Positions 44,168-53,201 are shown, counted from the stretch's first letter. The stretch: 64,000 nucleotides of DNA from Streptomyces sp. NRRL WC-3605 (GCF_001509795.1 NZ_LLZN01000041.1:53924-117923); one strand, 5' to 3'. A program made the numbers and translations. Notes: generated by a model from the sequence alone, not told the origin.

Positions 44168-46345
44168 TCACAGGCCCAGGTGGCTCTGCAGCCAGTCGGC
44201 AGCGGCCCGCCGGAACAGCCGGCGGTTCTCCGCCCGCAGGAAGTCGTGCCCCTCGTCGCGCAGCGTCAGCAGCTCGGCCTCGACGCCCCGTTCCCGCGCG
44301 GCTCGCACGAACTGCTGGGACTCCCCCGGCGGCACGTTGGTGTCGTGTTCGCCGTGGACGGCGAGGACCGGGGCGCGCAGCCCGTCGATCCGGCTCATCG
44401 GTGACAGGCTGCGCAGCAGGGCGCGGTCCCGCTCGGGATGCCCGTACTTGTGCGCGGCGGACTCCGCGATCCAGGGCTCGGTCCCGGCGAAGAAGGTCAG
44501 GAAGTCCGACATGCCGCAGACGGCGACCGCCGTACGGAACAGGTCCGGGTGCCACACCACGGACGCGAACGTCAGATAGCCGCCGTACGACCGCCCCATG
44601 ACCGCCAGCCGGGTCGGGTCGGCGGGGCCCGCGACGACGGCGTGCGCCGCGCAGTCCGCCACGTCGTCGAGCGCGGCGAAGCGGCCCGCGCCGAGGTCGG
44701 CGTCGACGAAGGACCTGCCGTGCCCCAGGGAGCCGCGCACGTCGGGCGCGAAGACGTCGAGGCCGCGCCCGAGGAGTTCGTGGTACAGCGGGTTGAAGAC
44801 CGGCCGTTCCTGCTCCTCGGGGCCGCCGTGCAGATGGATGACGCAGGGCGCGGGCACGTCCGGTCCGCGCCCCGGCGCCCGGTAGTACCAGCCGCTCAGG
44901 GGCAGCCCGTCCCGCGCGGTCAGCCGCATGGGCACGGGGCGTACCGGCGGGCGGCCGGGTGGGACGGCGTCCTCGTCGCGGGCCGACCAGGGGGTGCGCA
45001 GCGAGGCCACGCCCTCGTGGACCCACCAGATGCCGGGGCGGCGCTGCGACCCGGACATGGCCAGCAGCAGCCGGCCGGGGCCCGCCGTGGCGACCCGGGT
45101 GACCACCTCGTGGGGCAGCGGGACCGGGCGGAGCGGGCCCAGGGTGCCGGGTTCCCGCCCGGGCGGTGCGGTCTCGACGACCTCCAGTTCGCTGGCGCCC
45201 TGCACGTTCCACGCCAGGACGGCGGTGGTGCCGTCGTGGGCCAGGGTCAGCAGTTCCAGGTCGCTGCCGTCGCGTTCGGCCAGGACGGACGCGCCGCGCG
45301 GCCCGCCGTCCTCGTCCAGCCCTACGGCGACGAGGGCCGCGAACTCCCGGTCGGCGTTGCTGCGCAGCCACAGGGTGCGCGCGTCGGAGGAGAACCGGCC
45401 GATCCACGGGTCGCCGTCGGCCACCGGCATCACGAAGGTGGGCTCCGCGTCGGCGGTGCGCCGCACCACGGCCTCCCGGCGTCCGCGCGGGCCCCGGCGC
45501 AGCAGGACGAGGCGGCCGTCGCGGCTGAGGTCGCAGACCCGCAGGGACGCCGCGTGCGTCTCGGTGGAGATCAGCACCGGGGACGCCAGGCCGTCGGGGT
45601 CGATGAGGTAGACGGACAGGCCGCCTTCGGCGCGGACGGCCCGGTCGGCCGGGGTGGTGAGGAGCGCGGGACCGCCGTCCGGCCGCGGACCCGTCACAGC
45701 GTCGTAGGCGAGGGGGCCGAGGAGGGTGGCGTGTCCGTCCCGTTCCGTCCACTCGGCCGCCGCGCCGGGGGCGCCGCTCTCGTGGTCGGCGGCGGCGGAG
45801 GCGGGCGCCATGCCGGCGGCCACGGTGACGGAGACCGTCGACCCGTCGTGCGCCCAGCGGCCCAGGTAGGCGGAGCCCGCCGGGTCGGCGCCCGCGAGGA
45901 GCCGCCGTCCCGAGCCGTCGGGGTGGACGCACAGGACCCGGGTGTGCTCGCCGCCGCCCGGCGCGGTGGTGTACGCGATCCAGCGGCCGTCCGGCGACCA
46001 GGACACCTCCTTGACGGGGTCCGGCGAGGAGTCCAGGAGCCGTACGTCCTCGCCGCCGACAGGTCCGGCCCACAGCTGGGGGACGCCGCCGCGGTCGCAG
46101 ATGAAGGCGACCTCCGTGCCGGTGGGGTCGGCGGAGGGGTACCAGCAGCCGTGGGCGCGCAGCCGGGTCACGGCGTCGCGCGGCCCGCCCGCCCTGGGCA
46201 GCTGCATGGGTTCCGGTGCGGCGGTCCGGTCGGCACCGCCCCACTCCCCCGCCGCCCGGCTCTCGGCCGGCCACGCGGAGGACGGGCCGGGGGCCGGGCG
46301 GAACGCGAGGAGCCGCGGCGCCGGACCGCCCCCGGTGCCGGTCAC
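44168..46345 (-). CDS. S9 family peptidase (prolyl oligopeptidase type)
   Basis: A 725-residue serine peptidase. Residues to about 440 form a beta-propeller (Trp-Ser-Pro-Asp-Gly-Arg, Leu-Ser-Arg-Asp-Gly-Arg blades) that gates access for short peptides; the C-terminal alpha/beta-hydrolase has the nucleophile Gly-Arg-Ser-Tyr-Gly-Gly, Asp in His-Gly-Glu-His-Asp-Thr and His in Glu-Gly-His-Asp. No signal peptide, so cytosolic. GTG start overlapping the asnB-like stop (GTGA); longer readings upstream run through that gene. In context it may turn over the peptide made by the two upstream enzymes (inference). Confidence 0.85.
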   Translation of the reverse strand: MTGTGGGPAPRLLAFRPAPGPSSAWPAESRAAGEWGGADRTAAPEPMQLPRAGGPRDAVTRLRAHGCWYPSADPTGTEVAFICDRGGVPQLWAGPVGGEDVRLLDSSPDPVKEVSWSPDGRWIAYTTAPGGGEHTRVLCVHPDGSGRRLLAGADPAGSAYLGRWAHDGSTVSVTVAAGMAPASAAADHESGAPGAAAEWTERDGHATLLGPLAYDAVTGPRPDGGPALLTTPADRAVRAEGGLSVYLIDPDGLASPVLISTETHAASLRVCDLSRDGRLVLLRRGPRGRREAVVRRTADAEPTFVMPVADGDPWIGRFSSDARTLWLRSNADREFAALVAVGLDEDGGPRGASVLAERDGSDLELLTLAHDGTTAVLAWNVQGASELEVVETAPPGREPGTLGPLRPVPLPHEVVTRVATAGPGRLLLAMSGSQRRPGIWWVHEGVASLRTPWSARDEDAVPPGRPPVRPVPMRLTARDGLPLSGWYYRAPGRGPDVPAPCVIHLHGGPEEQERPVFNPLYHELLGRGLDVFAPDVRGSLGHGRSFVDADLGAGRFAALDDVADCAAHAVVAGPADPTRLAVMGRSYGGYLTFASVVWHPDLFRTAVAVCGMSDFLTFFAGTEPWIAESAAHKYGHPERDRALLRSLSPMSRIDGLRAPVLAVHGEHDTNVPPGESQQFVRAARERGVEAELLTLRDEGHDFLRAENRRLFRRAAADWLQSHLGL

Positions 46346-48126
46346 TTGATTCCGTGCGTCTGCAGCCATATCTCCAGCAACGCGATCTGCCACAGGGCGT
46401 TGTTGCCCCGCCGGGTCCTGTGCTCGTCGGGCGCCGCGAGGAGTTCGTCGACGTAGGACCGGCGGAACAGCCCGCGCCGCTTGGCCTCGGGCGCCTCCAG
46501 GGCGTCGCGCACGCGCTCCAGGACGGGGCCCGCCATGTGCCGGATGGCCGGCACCGGGAAGTAGCCCTTGGGCCGGTCGACGACGTCCACCGGCAGCAGC
46601 TTGCGGCCCGCCGCCTTCAGCACGCCCTTGCCGCCGTCGGCCAGCTTGAGCTCCGGCGGGCAGGCGGCGGCCAGCTCGACCAGTTCGTGGTCGAGGAACG
46701 GCACACGGGCCTCCAGGCCCCACGCCATCGTCATGTTGTCGACGCGTTTGACCGGGTCGTCCACCAGCATGACGTGCGTGTCCAGGCGCAGTGCCGCGTC
46801 CAGGGCGGTCTCGGCGCCGGGGACGGCCATGTGAGCGTCGACGAAACGGCCTGAGACGTCGTGGTCCGCGAGCAGGTCGGGCCGCAGGATGCGGGCGATG
46901 TCGTCGTGGGAGCGGTCGAAGTACACGTCGGCGTAGCGCCGCGGCTCGTCCTCGCGGGTGGTGTCCGCGAGGCGCGGATACCAGTGGTAGCCGGCGAAGA
47001 CCTCGTCGGCGCCCTGCCCGCTCTGCACGACCTTGACCTCCTTCGACACCTGCTCGGCGAGCAGGTGGAAGGCGACGACGTCGTGGCTGATCATCGGCTC
47101 GCTCATCGCGGCGACGGCGCCGTCCAGGGCAGCCGAGACCCGGTGGGAGGGGACCATGAGCCGCCGGTGGTCGGTGCCGAACTCGCCCGCCACCAGGTCC
47201 GAGTAGGCGAACTCGTCGCCCTCCTCGCCGCCCTCCGACTCGAACCCGACGCTGAAGGTCTTCAGGCCGCGCTGCCCCTCGTCGGCCAGCAGGGCGACGA
47301 TCAGGCTGGAGTCGAGGCCGCCGGAGAGCAGGACGCCGACCGGCACGTCGGCGACCATACGGCGCCGGACGGCCGTGCGCAGCGCCTCCAGCACCGCGTC
47401 GCGCCACTCGTCCGCGCTCATGCCGGCGTACGCGTCGCGGCGGGTGTACGAAGGCTGCCAGTAGCAGTGGTCCCGGTGCGTGCCGTCGGGCTCGACGACC
47501 CGCACGGTGGCCGGCGGGAGCTTGCGGACGCCGTTGAGGACGGTGCGCGGCGCCGCGACCGTGGCGTGCCAGCTCAGGTACTGGTGCAGGGCGGCCGGGT
47601 CCAGGGAGGTGTCGACGTCGCCCGCCGCGAGGAGCGCGGGCAGGGAGGAGGCGAACCGCAGCCTGCCGGGGGTGCGGGCCAGGTACAGGGGCTTGATGCC
47701 GAGCCGGTCCCGGGCGAGGACGAGCCGGCCGGTGCGGTGCTCGAGGATCGCGAAGGCGAACATGCCCTTGAAGTGGTCGACGCAGTCGGTGCCCCACTGC
47801 TGGTACGCCTTGAGGACGACCTCGGTGTCGGACGTCGACGCGAAGCGGTGTCCCAGGGCCCGCAACTCCTCCCGCAGCTCCGGGTAGTTGTAGACACAGC
47901 CGTTGAAGACGCCGGTGAGCGCGCCGCGGGCGTCCGTCATCGGCTGGGCCCCGCGGTCCGTCAGGTCGATGATCTTCAGCCGGCGGTGGCCGAGGGCGAC
48001 GGGGCCCCGGTGCCAGCTGCCCTGCCCGTCGGGGCCGCGCCCCACGAGCTGTTCGTTCATGCGCTCGACAGCCGTCAGGTCGGCCGGCTGTCCGTCGAAG
48101 CGGATCTCCCCGCTCAGCCCGCACAT
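46342..48126 (-). CDS. asparagine synthase-like amidotransferase (NAGGN type)
   Basis: A 594-residue glutamine-dependent amidotransferase. The N-terminal Cys2 glutaminase (MCGLSGEIRFDG, later Asn-Gly-Cys-Val-Tyr-Asn-Tyr) and the synthetase ATP motif Ser-Gly-Gly-Leu-Asp-Ser-Ser near residue 270 are intact. Sequence style and length match the family annotated as N-acetylglutaminylglutamine amidotransferase, which amidates the osmolyte dipeptide NAGGN, rather than general AsnB. Normally it stands with an ATP-grasp/GNAT synthetase and a peptidase; here the neighbours are an S9 peptidase and a GCS2-type ligase. Ribosome-binding site GGGAGG upstream of the ATG. Confidence 0.82.
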   Translation of the reverse strand: MCGLSGEIRFDGQPADLTAVERMNEQLVGRGPDGQGSWHRGPVALGHRRLKIIDLTDRGAQPMTDARGALTGVFNGCVYNYPELREELRALGHRFASTSDTEVVLKAYQQWGTDCVDHFKGMFAFAILEHRTGRLVLARDRLGIKPLYLARTPGRLRFASSLPALLAAGDVDTSLDPAALHQYLSWHATVAAPRTVLNGVRKLPPATVRVVEPDGTHRDHCYWQPSYTRRDAYAGMSADEWRDAVLEALRTAVRRRMVADVPVGVLLSGGLDSSLIVALLADEGQRGLKTFSVGFESEGGEEGDEFAYSDLVAGEFGTDHRRLMVPSHRVSAALDGAVAAMSEPMISHDVVAFHLLAEQVSKEVKVVQSGQGADEVFAGYHWYPRLADTTREDEPRRYADVYFDRSHDDIARILRPDLLADHDVSGRFVDAHMAVPGAETALDAALRLDTHVMLVDDPVKRVDNMTMAWGLEARVPFLDHELVELAAACPPELKLADGGKGVLKAAGRKLLPVDVVDRPKGYFPVPAIRHMAGPVLERVRDALEAPEAKRRGLFRRSYVDELLAAPDEHRTRRGNNALWQIALLEIWLQTHGIK

Positions 48127-48224
48127 GCGGTGCCGCCTCCCTTCCGGGCACCCGCCCCGGCTCGGGAGGGCGGAGGGGCCGGTGCGCGGCCCGCGGAGGC
48201 GGCCTCGGCGGTGACGGAACGCAT
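48114..48224 (-). CDS. possible 36-residue leader peptide
   Basis: A short frame starting at an ATG with GAGAGGA eight bases upstream and ending 13 bases inside the amidotransferase gene, which would couple their translation. The peptide is rich in Ala, Gly, Pro and Arg, as random GC-rich frames tend to be. Nothing else supports it. Confidence 0.25.
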   Translation of the reverse strand: MRSVTAEAASAGRAPAPPPSRAGAGARKGGGTACAG

Positions 48225-48306
48225 GGGGAAATCCTCTCTGTTCGGGGACAGGGCAGGCGCCGTACGGGACCGGGGCGCGCCGGGGCGCGGGCCGGTCCCC
48301 GGCAGC

Positions 48307-49491
48307 TCAGCGGCCGACCACATCCGAGGCCTCCGGACCGGCCAGCGGACGCGTCGGCGCCATGACGGTCCGGGGCGGCAGGGTGCGCGCGGGGCCGCGG
48401 CCGCCGCGCTCGCCGCGGGTCTCGGCGATCAGCATGTCGACGCAGCCCAGCAGGTCCTCGCGGCGGGCCGTGCGGCGCATCCGGCGGGCCGCGGAGCCCT
48501 CGGCGAGGGTCTCCTCCGCCAGCTCATGGACGGTCCCCCAGTCGCCGTGCGCCTCCAGCGCGGGGCGCAGCCGCAGCAGCAGCTTCCGTACGACCTGGCG
48601 CGCGGAGGCCTCCCGGTGTGTCTCGGGGTCCACCAGCGTGCCCTCCAGGCCCGAGCGGGCGGCCCGCCAGGACGCGCCCCGCAGCCACTCGTGCCGGCCC
48701 GCGCAGCCGGGGGCGCCGCGCTTGCGGAGGCGGGCGCGGGCCTCGGTGACCAGGGCGCGGAACAGCCCGGCGATCAGGACCACGGTCTCCGCGCGCGGGC
48801 AGGCGTCGCAGATGCGCAGCTCCAGGGTGCGCAGGTGGTCCGAGGGCCGGACGTCGTAGTACACCATCCCGGTGTCGCTGATGATCCCGGCCCGCACGAA
48901 GTCGTTCACCGCCGCGTCGTACTCGGCGGCGGTCGGGAAGCAGCCGGGCGGGCCCGCGGTGGGCCAGCGCTGCCACAGCAGGGTGCGCCAGCTCGCGTAC
49001 CCGGTGTCGGTCCCCTGCCAGAACGGCGAGCTCGCGGAGAGCGCCAGCAGCGCGGGCAGCCAGGGCGACACCTCGCACATGACCTGGACGGCGGTGTCGC
49101 GGTCCGGGATGTCGACGTGGACCTGGGCCCCGCAGATCAGCTGCTCGTCGGCGACCCTGCGGTACTCCTCGGCCATGTGCCGGTAACGGTCCTCGGCGGT
49201 GGGGTTCGCCGAGGCGGCGGGGGCGAGCGGGGCGGTGCCCGAGGCCACGACGGCGAGCCCCAGGGAGGAGGCGGCGGCGTCCAGTTGCCGGCGCATGCCG
49301 GTCAGGTCGGCGTGCAGATCGTGCAGGGACGTGTGCACGGCGCTGTTGGCCTCGACGGTGCACGGTTGCAGTTCGGTCGTGAAGGTCTGTCCGGGGAGGC
49401 GCCGCAGCACCGCGTCGGCACGCGGTACGAGCAGCCCGCTCTCCACCTCCAGGACGTGGAACTCTTCCTCCACACCGATGCGCATGGTCAC
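48307..49491 (-). CDS. YbdK-type carboxylate-amine ligase (GCS2 family), copy 2
   Basis: A 394-residue ligase with the family hallmarks Arg-Ile-Gly-Val-Glu-Glu-Glu-Phe, Glu-Leu-Gln-Pro-Cys-Thr-Val-Glu, Gln-Val-His-Val-Asp-Ile and Leu-Glu-Leu-Arg-Ile-Cys-Asp. Compared with copy 1 it has a 35-residue proline/arginine-rich C-terminal extension. GTG at 49491 is preferred because GGAG lies six bases upstream; the ATG two codons later is the alternative. As first gene of the unit it may make the peptide bond whose product the amidotransferase then amidates (inference). Its 310-bp leader contains two hairpins. Confidence 0.82.
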   Translation of the reverse strand: MTMRIGVEEEFHVLEVESGLLVPRADAVLRRLPGQTFTTELQPCTVEANSAVHTSLHDLHADLTGMRRQLDAAASSLGLAVVASGTAPLAPAASANPTAEDRYRHMAEEYRRVADEQLICGAQVHVDIPDRDTAVQVMCEVSPWLPALLALSASSPFWQGTDTGYASWRTLLWQRWPTAGPPGCFPTAAEYDAAVNDFVRAGIISDTGMVYYDVRPSDHLRTLELRICDACPRAETVVLIAGLFRALVTEARARLRKRGAPGCAGRHEWLRGASWRAARSGLEGTLVDPETHREASARQVVRKLLLRLRPALEAHGDWGTVHELAEETLAEGSAARRMRRTARREDLLGCVDMLIAETRGERGGRGPARTLPPRTVMAPTRPLAGPEASDVVGR

Positions 49492-49802
49492 GGGTCTCTC
49501 CTCGGGATCCGAGCTCCGGCCCTCCGGGCGGTCTCGGGTGGTTGTGTGTGCTCTGGGTTCCCAGCCCTGAGGAGCACAATCCCGGCACCGTCCGCAGGCA
49601 CCGCCTGCGTCGCAGGTGAGCGCGTCGGAGGGCCCGCCGGCGCCCCCGCGGCACAGGCGGCGGGCCGGCCGGCGGACCGGCCCCCGGAGGGGGCCCGGCA
49701 CCCGCGAGCGACCATGGCTCCACCTTGCCCGGACGACGGCCGGCCCGCGCGCCGGGCGTCCTCGCGCTTGGGGCGCGCCCGGCGGGGAACCCGGGCCGCA
49801 CC
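49492..49802. other. 310-bp intergenic region with two strong hairpins
   Basis: One stem is TGTGCTC (49547-49553) with GAGCACA (49572-49578), enclosing CTGGG-TT-CCCAG at 49553-49564. The second is CGCAGGC-ACC-GCCTGCG at 49593-49609. They fall in the predicted leader of the minus-strand ligase operon. The remaining sequence up to the plus-strand small gene at 49803 shows nothing I can name. Confidence 0.4.
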
Positions 49803-50114
49803 ATGGGACGTGCGAAGAACTACGCCGTGGCCGCCTCCGGGCAGTGGACCGACGTGGAGGAGGCGGGCCGGCGCCGCCTGCCCGCCGGTGAGGTCCACGC
49901 CTGGGAACCCGGCCTGAACCAGACCGTGTGCGGCCTGTCGCTCAGCCGCTCCCGGCTGTCCCGTTTCGCGCACGTGCCCTGGCCGGACATCTTCCCGGAG
50001 TCGGGCGGGGCGGCGGACCGCGTGCAGCGGGTGTGCCCCCGCTGCGCGGCGGGGGCGGGCCGCCGGGGCCCGGACGCCCGGCCCCGCTGGCAGCGCGTGC
50101 ACCCACGCCCCTGA
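49803..50114 (+). CDS. small hypothetical protein with CxxC tail motif
   Basis: A 103-residue basic protein. Cysteines are in Thr-Val-Cys-Gly-Leu and Val-Cys-Pro-Arg-Cys, compatible with a small zinc site. A short family of this layout is common in streptomycetes, function unknown. The ATG at 49803 opens the conserved part; no strong ribosome-binding site. Confidence 0.6.
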   Translation: MGRAKNYAVAASGQWTDVEEAGRRRLPAGEVHAWEPGLNQTVCGLSLSRSRLSRFAHVPWPDIFPESGGAADRVQRVCPRCAAGAGRRGPDARPRWQRVHPRP

Positions 50115-50154
50115 CGGCGTCCGGCACCCGGCCGAGGTCCGCCCCCGGCAGGGG

Positions 50155-51015
50155 TCACGCCAGCTGCGGCACGATCGCCACCGGGCACTGTGCGTGGTGC
50201 AGCAGCGTGTGACCGACCCGGCCGAGTTGCAGGCCGAAGTGGCCGTGCCTGCGGCGGGCGCCCAGGACCACCAGGTCGGCCGCCCCCGAGCGGTCCACCA
50301 GGATCGTGCGGGCGGGGCCCTCGACCGTGGTCCGGCGCACCCGGACGTCCGGGTGTGCGGCCAGCGGGGCGCGCAGCGCCTCGTCGAGCAGGGTCGCGGC
50401 CCGCCGTTCGTCGGCGCCGTCCCCGGCGGTCTCGGCGCCGATCGGCGCGGGGCGCCGCCAGGCGCGCACGGCGTCCAGGGCGCAGCCGCGTAGCTCCGCC
50501 TCACGGACCGCGAAGTCCACCGCCCGGCCACTGGTCGCGGTGTCGCCCACCCCGAGCAGGACGCGCTCGTGCAGGCCGACGACGCCCGGATCGTCGCCCC
50601 GGACCACGATCACGGGGCAGCGGGCGCGGGCCGCCACACCCAGGCTGACGGAGCCGAGCAGCAGGCCCTTCAGCTCGCCGCGGCCCCGGTCGCCCACCAC
50701 CAGGGCGTGGGCGTTGGCGCCCTCGTGCAGCAGGGCGTCGACGGCGTCGGCGGGCAGGATGTCCGTCGTGATCCTCAGTCCGGGGGCCCGGCGCGCGGCC
50801 CGCTCGGCCGCGGAGGTCACGAGGTGTTCGGCGAGGACGCGCTCGGAGAAGCGTCCGCCGCCCAGCGTCGGCACGGTGCCCGCGTAGCGCTCCCACAGGG
50901 AGGCGTGCACCAGCCGCAGTGTCAGTCCGTGGCGGACGGCCTCGTCCGCGGCCCAGTCGACCGCGACCAGGCTGGGATCCGATCCGTCGACGCCCACGAT
51001 CAGGGGAAGCGTCAT
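50155..51015 (-). CDS. tandem universal stress protein
   Basis: A 286-residue protein with two UspA domains. The first has the complete ATP-binding motif Gly-x2-Gly-x9-Gly-Ser (GDRGRGELKGLLLGS); in the second the final Ser/Thr is lost. Such double Usp proteins are strongly induced by hypoxia or stationary phase in mycobacteria under DevR. A perfect TGGGCCG-GG-CGGCCCA palindrome stands 130 bp upstream. The start at 51015 has GTGAGGG before it. Confidence 0.88.
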   Translation of the reverse strand: MTLPLIVGVDGSDPSLVAVDWAADEAVRHGLTLRLVHASLWERYAGTVPTLGGGRFSERVLAEHLVTSAAERAARRAPGLRITTDILPADAVDALLHEGANAHALVVGDRGRGELKGLLLGSVSLGVAARARCPVIVVRGDDPGVVGLHERVLLGVGDTATSGRAVDFAVREAELRGCALDAVRAWRRPAPIGAETAGDGADERRAATLLDEALRAPLAAHPDVRVRRTTVEGPARTILVDRSGAADLVVLGARRRHGHFGLQLGRVGHTLLHHAQCPVAIVPQLA

Positions 51016-51146
51016 CACCCTCACCGCCTTCCGTCCGGCTGCCCGGCCGGACAGCCATCGGCTTTCCGATCCCACCGTCGCTCCGGAGGGGGCGACGGCA
51101 CGAGAGGCGGACGGGCACCGGTCGTCGGCGAACGGCCCACACGGGG

Positions 51147-51162
51147 TGGGCCGGGCGGCCCA
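51147..51162. promoter_or_regulatory. candidate DevR-like box A (universal stress gene)
   Basis: TGGGCCGGGCGGCCCA, perfect 7-bp arms around GG, in the gap between the universal stress gene start and the kinase gene stop. The direct repeat GGCCCACACGGGG flanks it. Confidence 0.5.
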
Positions 51163-51189
51163 CACGGGGCGTGCGGGGGACGGCTGCCG

Positions 51190-52917
51190 CTACCCGGTCG
51201 GCAGCGGCGCCCACCACACCAGCCGGGTTCCGCCGCCCTCAGGGCTGCTCAGCTCCAGGTCGCCGCCCGACTGCCGGGCCCGTTCCGCCATGTTGCGCAG
51301 GCCGCTGCGGCGGCCGCCCGACGGGATGCCGACGCCGTCGTCCGTGACGCCGAGGCGGACCCGGCCGGGCTCGGCGGCGAGGGCCACGTCGACCCGGCCG
51401 GCGCGTGCGTGGCGGGCCACGTTGGTCAGGGCCTCGGAGAGCACGGCCACCACGTGGTCGGCGATCTCCCGGGGCACGTCGGTGTCCACCAGGCCCTCCA
51501 TCCGGACGCTGGGCGCGAAGCCCAGCACCGGTGCGGCCTCGCCCACGACCCGCACCACCCGCGCCCGCAGCCCCGACCCGGCGCCGCCCTCGCGCGAGCG
51601 CAGCCCGAAGATCGTGGACCGGATGATCTTGATGGTCTCGTCGAGGTCGTCCACGGCCCGCACGACGCGTTCGGCGGCCTCGGGGTGGTCGATGAAACGG
51701 CCGGCGCTCTGCAGGGTCATCCCCGTCGCGAACAGCCGCTGGATCGCCAGGTCGTGCAGGTCCCGGGCGATCCGGTCGCGGTCCTTGAGGACGGCGACCT
51801 CCTCGGCGTCCTGCCGCCGCTGCGCCAGCTCCATCGCGACGGCGGCCTGGGCGGCGAACGCCTGCAGCGTCTCCGTCTCCGACGGCGAGAACACGGTCTG
51901 CCCGGCCTCCCGCGCCAGCAACAGGACGCCCCGGACCTCGCCCTCGGCGGTGCCGATCGGCACGGCGACGGCGGGGCCGAGTCCGGCGAAGCGGGGCGGC
52001 TCCGGGGAGACCCGCGGGTCGTCGCCGACGTCCGCGCTGGTGACCGGAACGGCCCCGGTGAAGGCCAGCCCCATCAGCGTCGAGCCGACCGGCAGGACGA
52101 GCCCCTGGTGGGCCTCGGCGTCCAGTCCCACGGCGATCTCCACGGAGAGGGTGCCGGTGTCCTCCATGGGCATGCCGACCACGGCCAGGGACGAGGCGGT
52201 GATGTCGGCGGCCCGCTCGGCGATCAGCCGCAGCACCTCAACACGCCCGCCACCGGACAGCAGGGTGTGCGTGATCTCGGCGCCGGCCCGCAACCAGCGC
52301 TCCCTCTGCCGGGACTCCTCGTACAGCCGGGCGTTGTCGATGGCGACACCGGCCGCGACGGCCAGCGTCGACAGCACCGCCTCGTCCTCGCCGTCGAACT
52401 GCGCCCCGCCCCGCTTCTCGGTGAGGTACAGATTGCCGAACACCTGGTCGCGGACCCGGATGGGGACGCCGAGGAACGTGTTCATCGGCGGGTGGTTGGG
52501 CGGGAAGCCGTACGACGCCGGATGCTCCGAGATCTTGGTCAGGCGCAGCGGTTCGGGGTGGCGGATCAGCTCGCCGAGGATGCCGTGGCCCTCCGGGTAG
52601 TGGCCGATCCGGGCGATCTGCTCGTCGCTGACGCCCACGGTGTGGAAAGCGGACAGCCGCTTGCCGTCCGGGCCGATCACCCCGAGCGCGGCGTACTCGG
52701 CGTCGACGAGGACGGCCGCCGCCTCGACGATGCTGTACAGGGCCTGTTCGAGGTTCAGGTCCCGGCCGACGGAGAGCACCGCCTCCAGGAGGCTGTGCAC
52801 CCGGTCGCGGGTGCCGCGGGCCGCGTCCAGGCGCGCCTGCAGCTCCTCCAGCAACTCGTCCAGCCTCAGCTGCGGCAGCCTGATGCGTGCCTGCCGCGGC
52901 GTCTCGGCGCTTCCCAC
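51190..52917 (-). CDS. GAF-GAF sensor histidine kinase, DevS/OsdK-like
   Basis: A 575-residue kinase: GAF 1 (about 45-200), GAF 2 (about 220-370), HisKA_3 with the phosphorylated His388 in Arg-Asp-Leu-His-Asp-Leu-Ala-Ile-Gln-Arg-Leu-Phe, and HATPase (about 480-575). The Gly-Phe-Pro-x2-His-Pro-Pro-Met segment around His142 in GAF 1 corresponds, as I remember it, to the haem-ligand region of mycobacterial DevS/DosT, suggesting oxygen, NO or redox sensing. No membrane helices, so cytosolic. GTG start with GGAGGAGA upstream. Its likely partner regulator is at 59295. Confidence 0.88.
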   Translation of the reverse strand: MGSAETPRQARIRLPQLRLDELLEELQARLDAARGTRDRVHSLLEAVLSVGRDLNLEQALYSIVEAAAVLVDAEYAALGVIGPDGKRLSAFHTVGVSDEQIARIGHYPEGHGILGELIRHPEPLRLTKISEHPASYGFPPNHPPMNTFLGVPIRVRDQVFGNLYLTEKRGGAQFDGEDEAVLSTLAVAAGVAIDNARLYEESRQRERWLRAGAEITHTLLSGGGRVEVLRLIAERAADITASSLAVVGMPMEDTGTLSVEIAVGLDAEAHQGLVLPVGSTLMGLAFTGAVPVTSADVGDDPRVSPEPPRFAGLGPAVAVPIGTAEGEVRGVLLLAREAGQTVFSPSETETLQAFAAQAAVAMELAQRRQDAEEVAVLKDRDRIARDLHDLAIQRLFATGMTLQSAGRFIDHPEAAERVVRAVDDLDETIKIIRSTIFGLRSREGGAGSGLRARVVRVVGEAAPVLGFAPSVRMEGLVDTDVPREIADHVVAVLSEALTNVARHARAGRVDVALAAEPGRVRLGVTDDGVGIPSGGRRSGLRNMAERARQSGGDLELSSPEGGGTRLVWWAPLPTG

Positions 52918-53068
52918 CTGCGTCTCCTCCGGTTCCGCGGGCGGCCGGACCGGGCCGCTCCGGACAGGCACCACGCTACCGGCCGCCGGTGCGCGCCTGC
53001 ATGGAATCGGCCGTGCCCGCACGCCCCGTGCGCCCGTGCGCCGCACCTGGGTCCTCCGGGCCCCCCAC

Positions 53069-53084
53069 AGGGCCGCTCGGCCCT
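53069..53084. promoter_or_regulatory. candidate DevR-like box B (split-barrel gene / kinase)
   Basis: AGGGCCGCTCGGCCCT, perfect 7-bp arms, in the 284-bp region between the divergent kinase and split-barrel genes. Confidence 0.55.
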
Positions 53085-53201
53085 GGCGCCGGGCGGCGAC
53101 ACGAGGGATGGTTGAGACAGGAGCGGCACCGATCCCCCGCGGTGTCGCTCCGTGTGTGCAGGCGCGACACGACGCGCGACCCACCCCTACGGAAGCCCGT
53201 G

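Noticed and set aside
44168..48151. A single 1327-residue protein covering peptidase and amidotransferase regions
   Set aside because: Its first 600 residues are out of frame with the clearly real amidotransferase; the peptidase has its own GTG start overlapping that gene's stop.
46342..48224. Lasso peptide cluster (AsnB-like cyclase, S9 isopeptidase, small Ala/Gly-rich peptide)
   Set aside because: The AsnB-like protein keeps Cys2 and the full glutaminase domain, no B1/B2 genes are present, and the small peptide has no lasso precursor features.
49547..49609. ydaO-type c-di-AMP riboswitch
   Set aside because: Only a GGGAACCCA-like fragment matches on the minus strand; the conserved GGGGUGAAUC and GAGCCCGUCAGCUAAC parts are missing.
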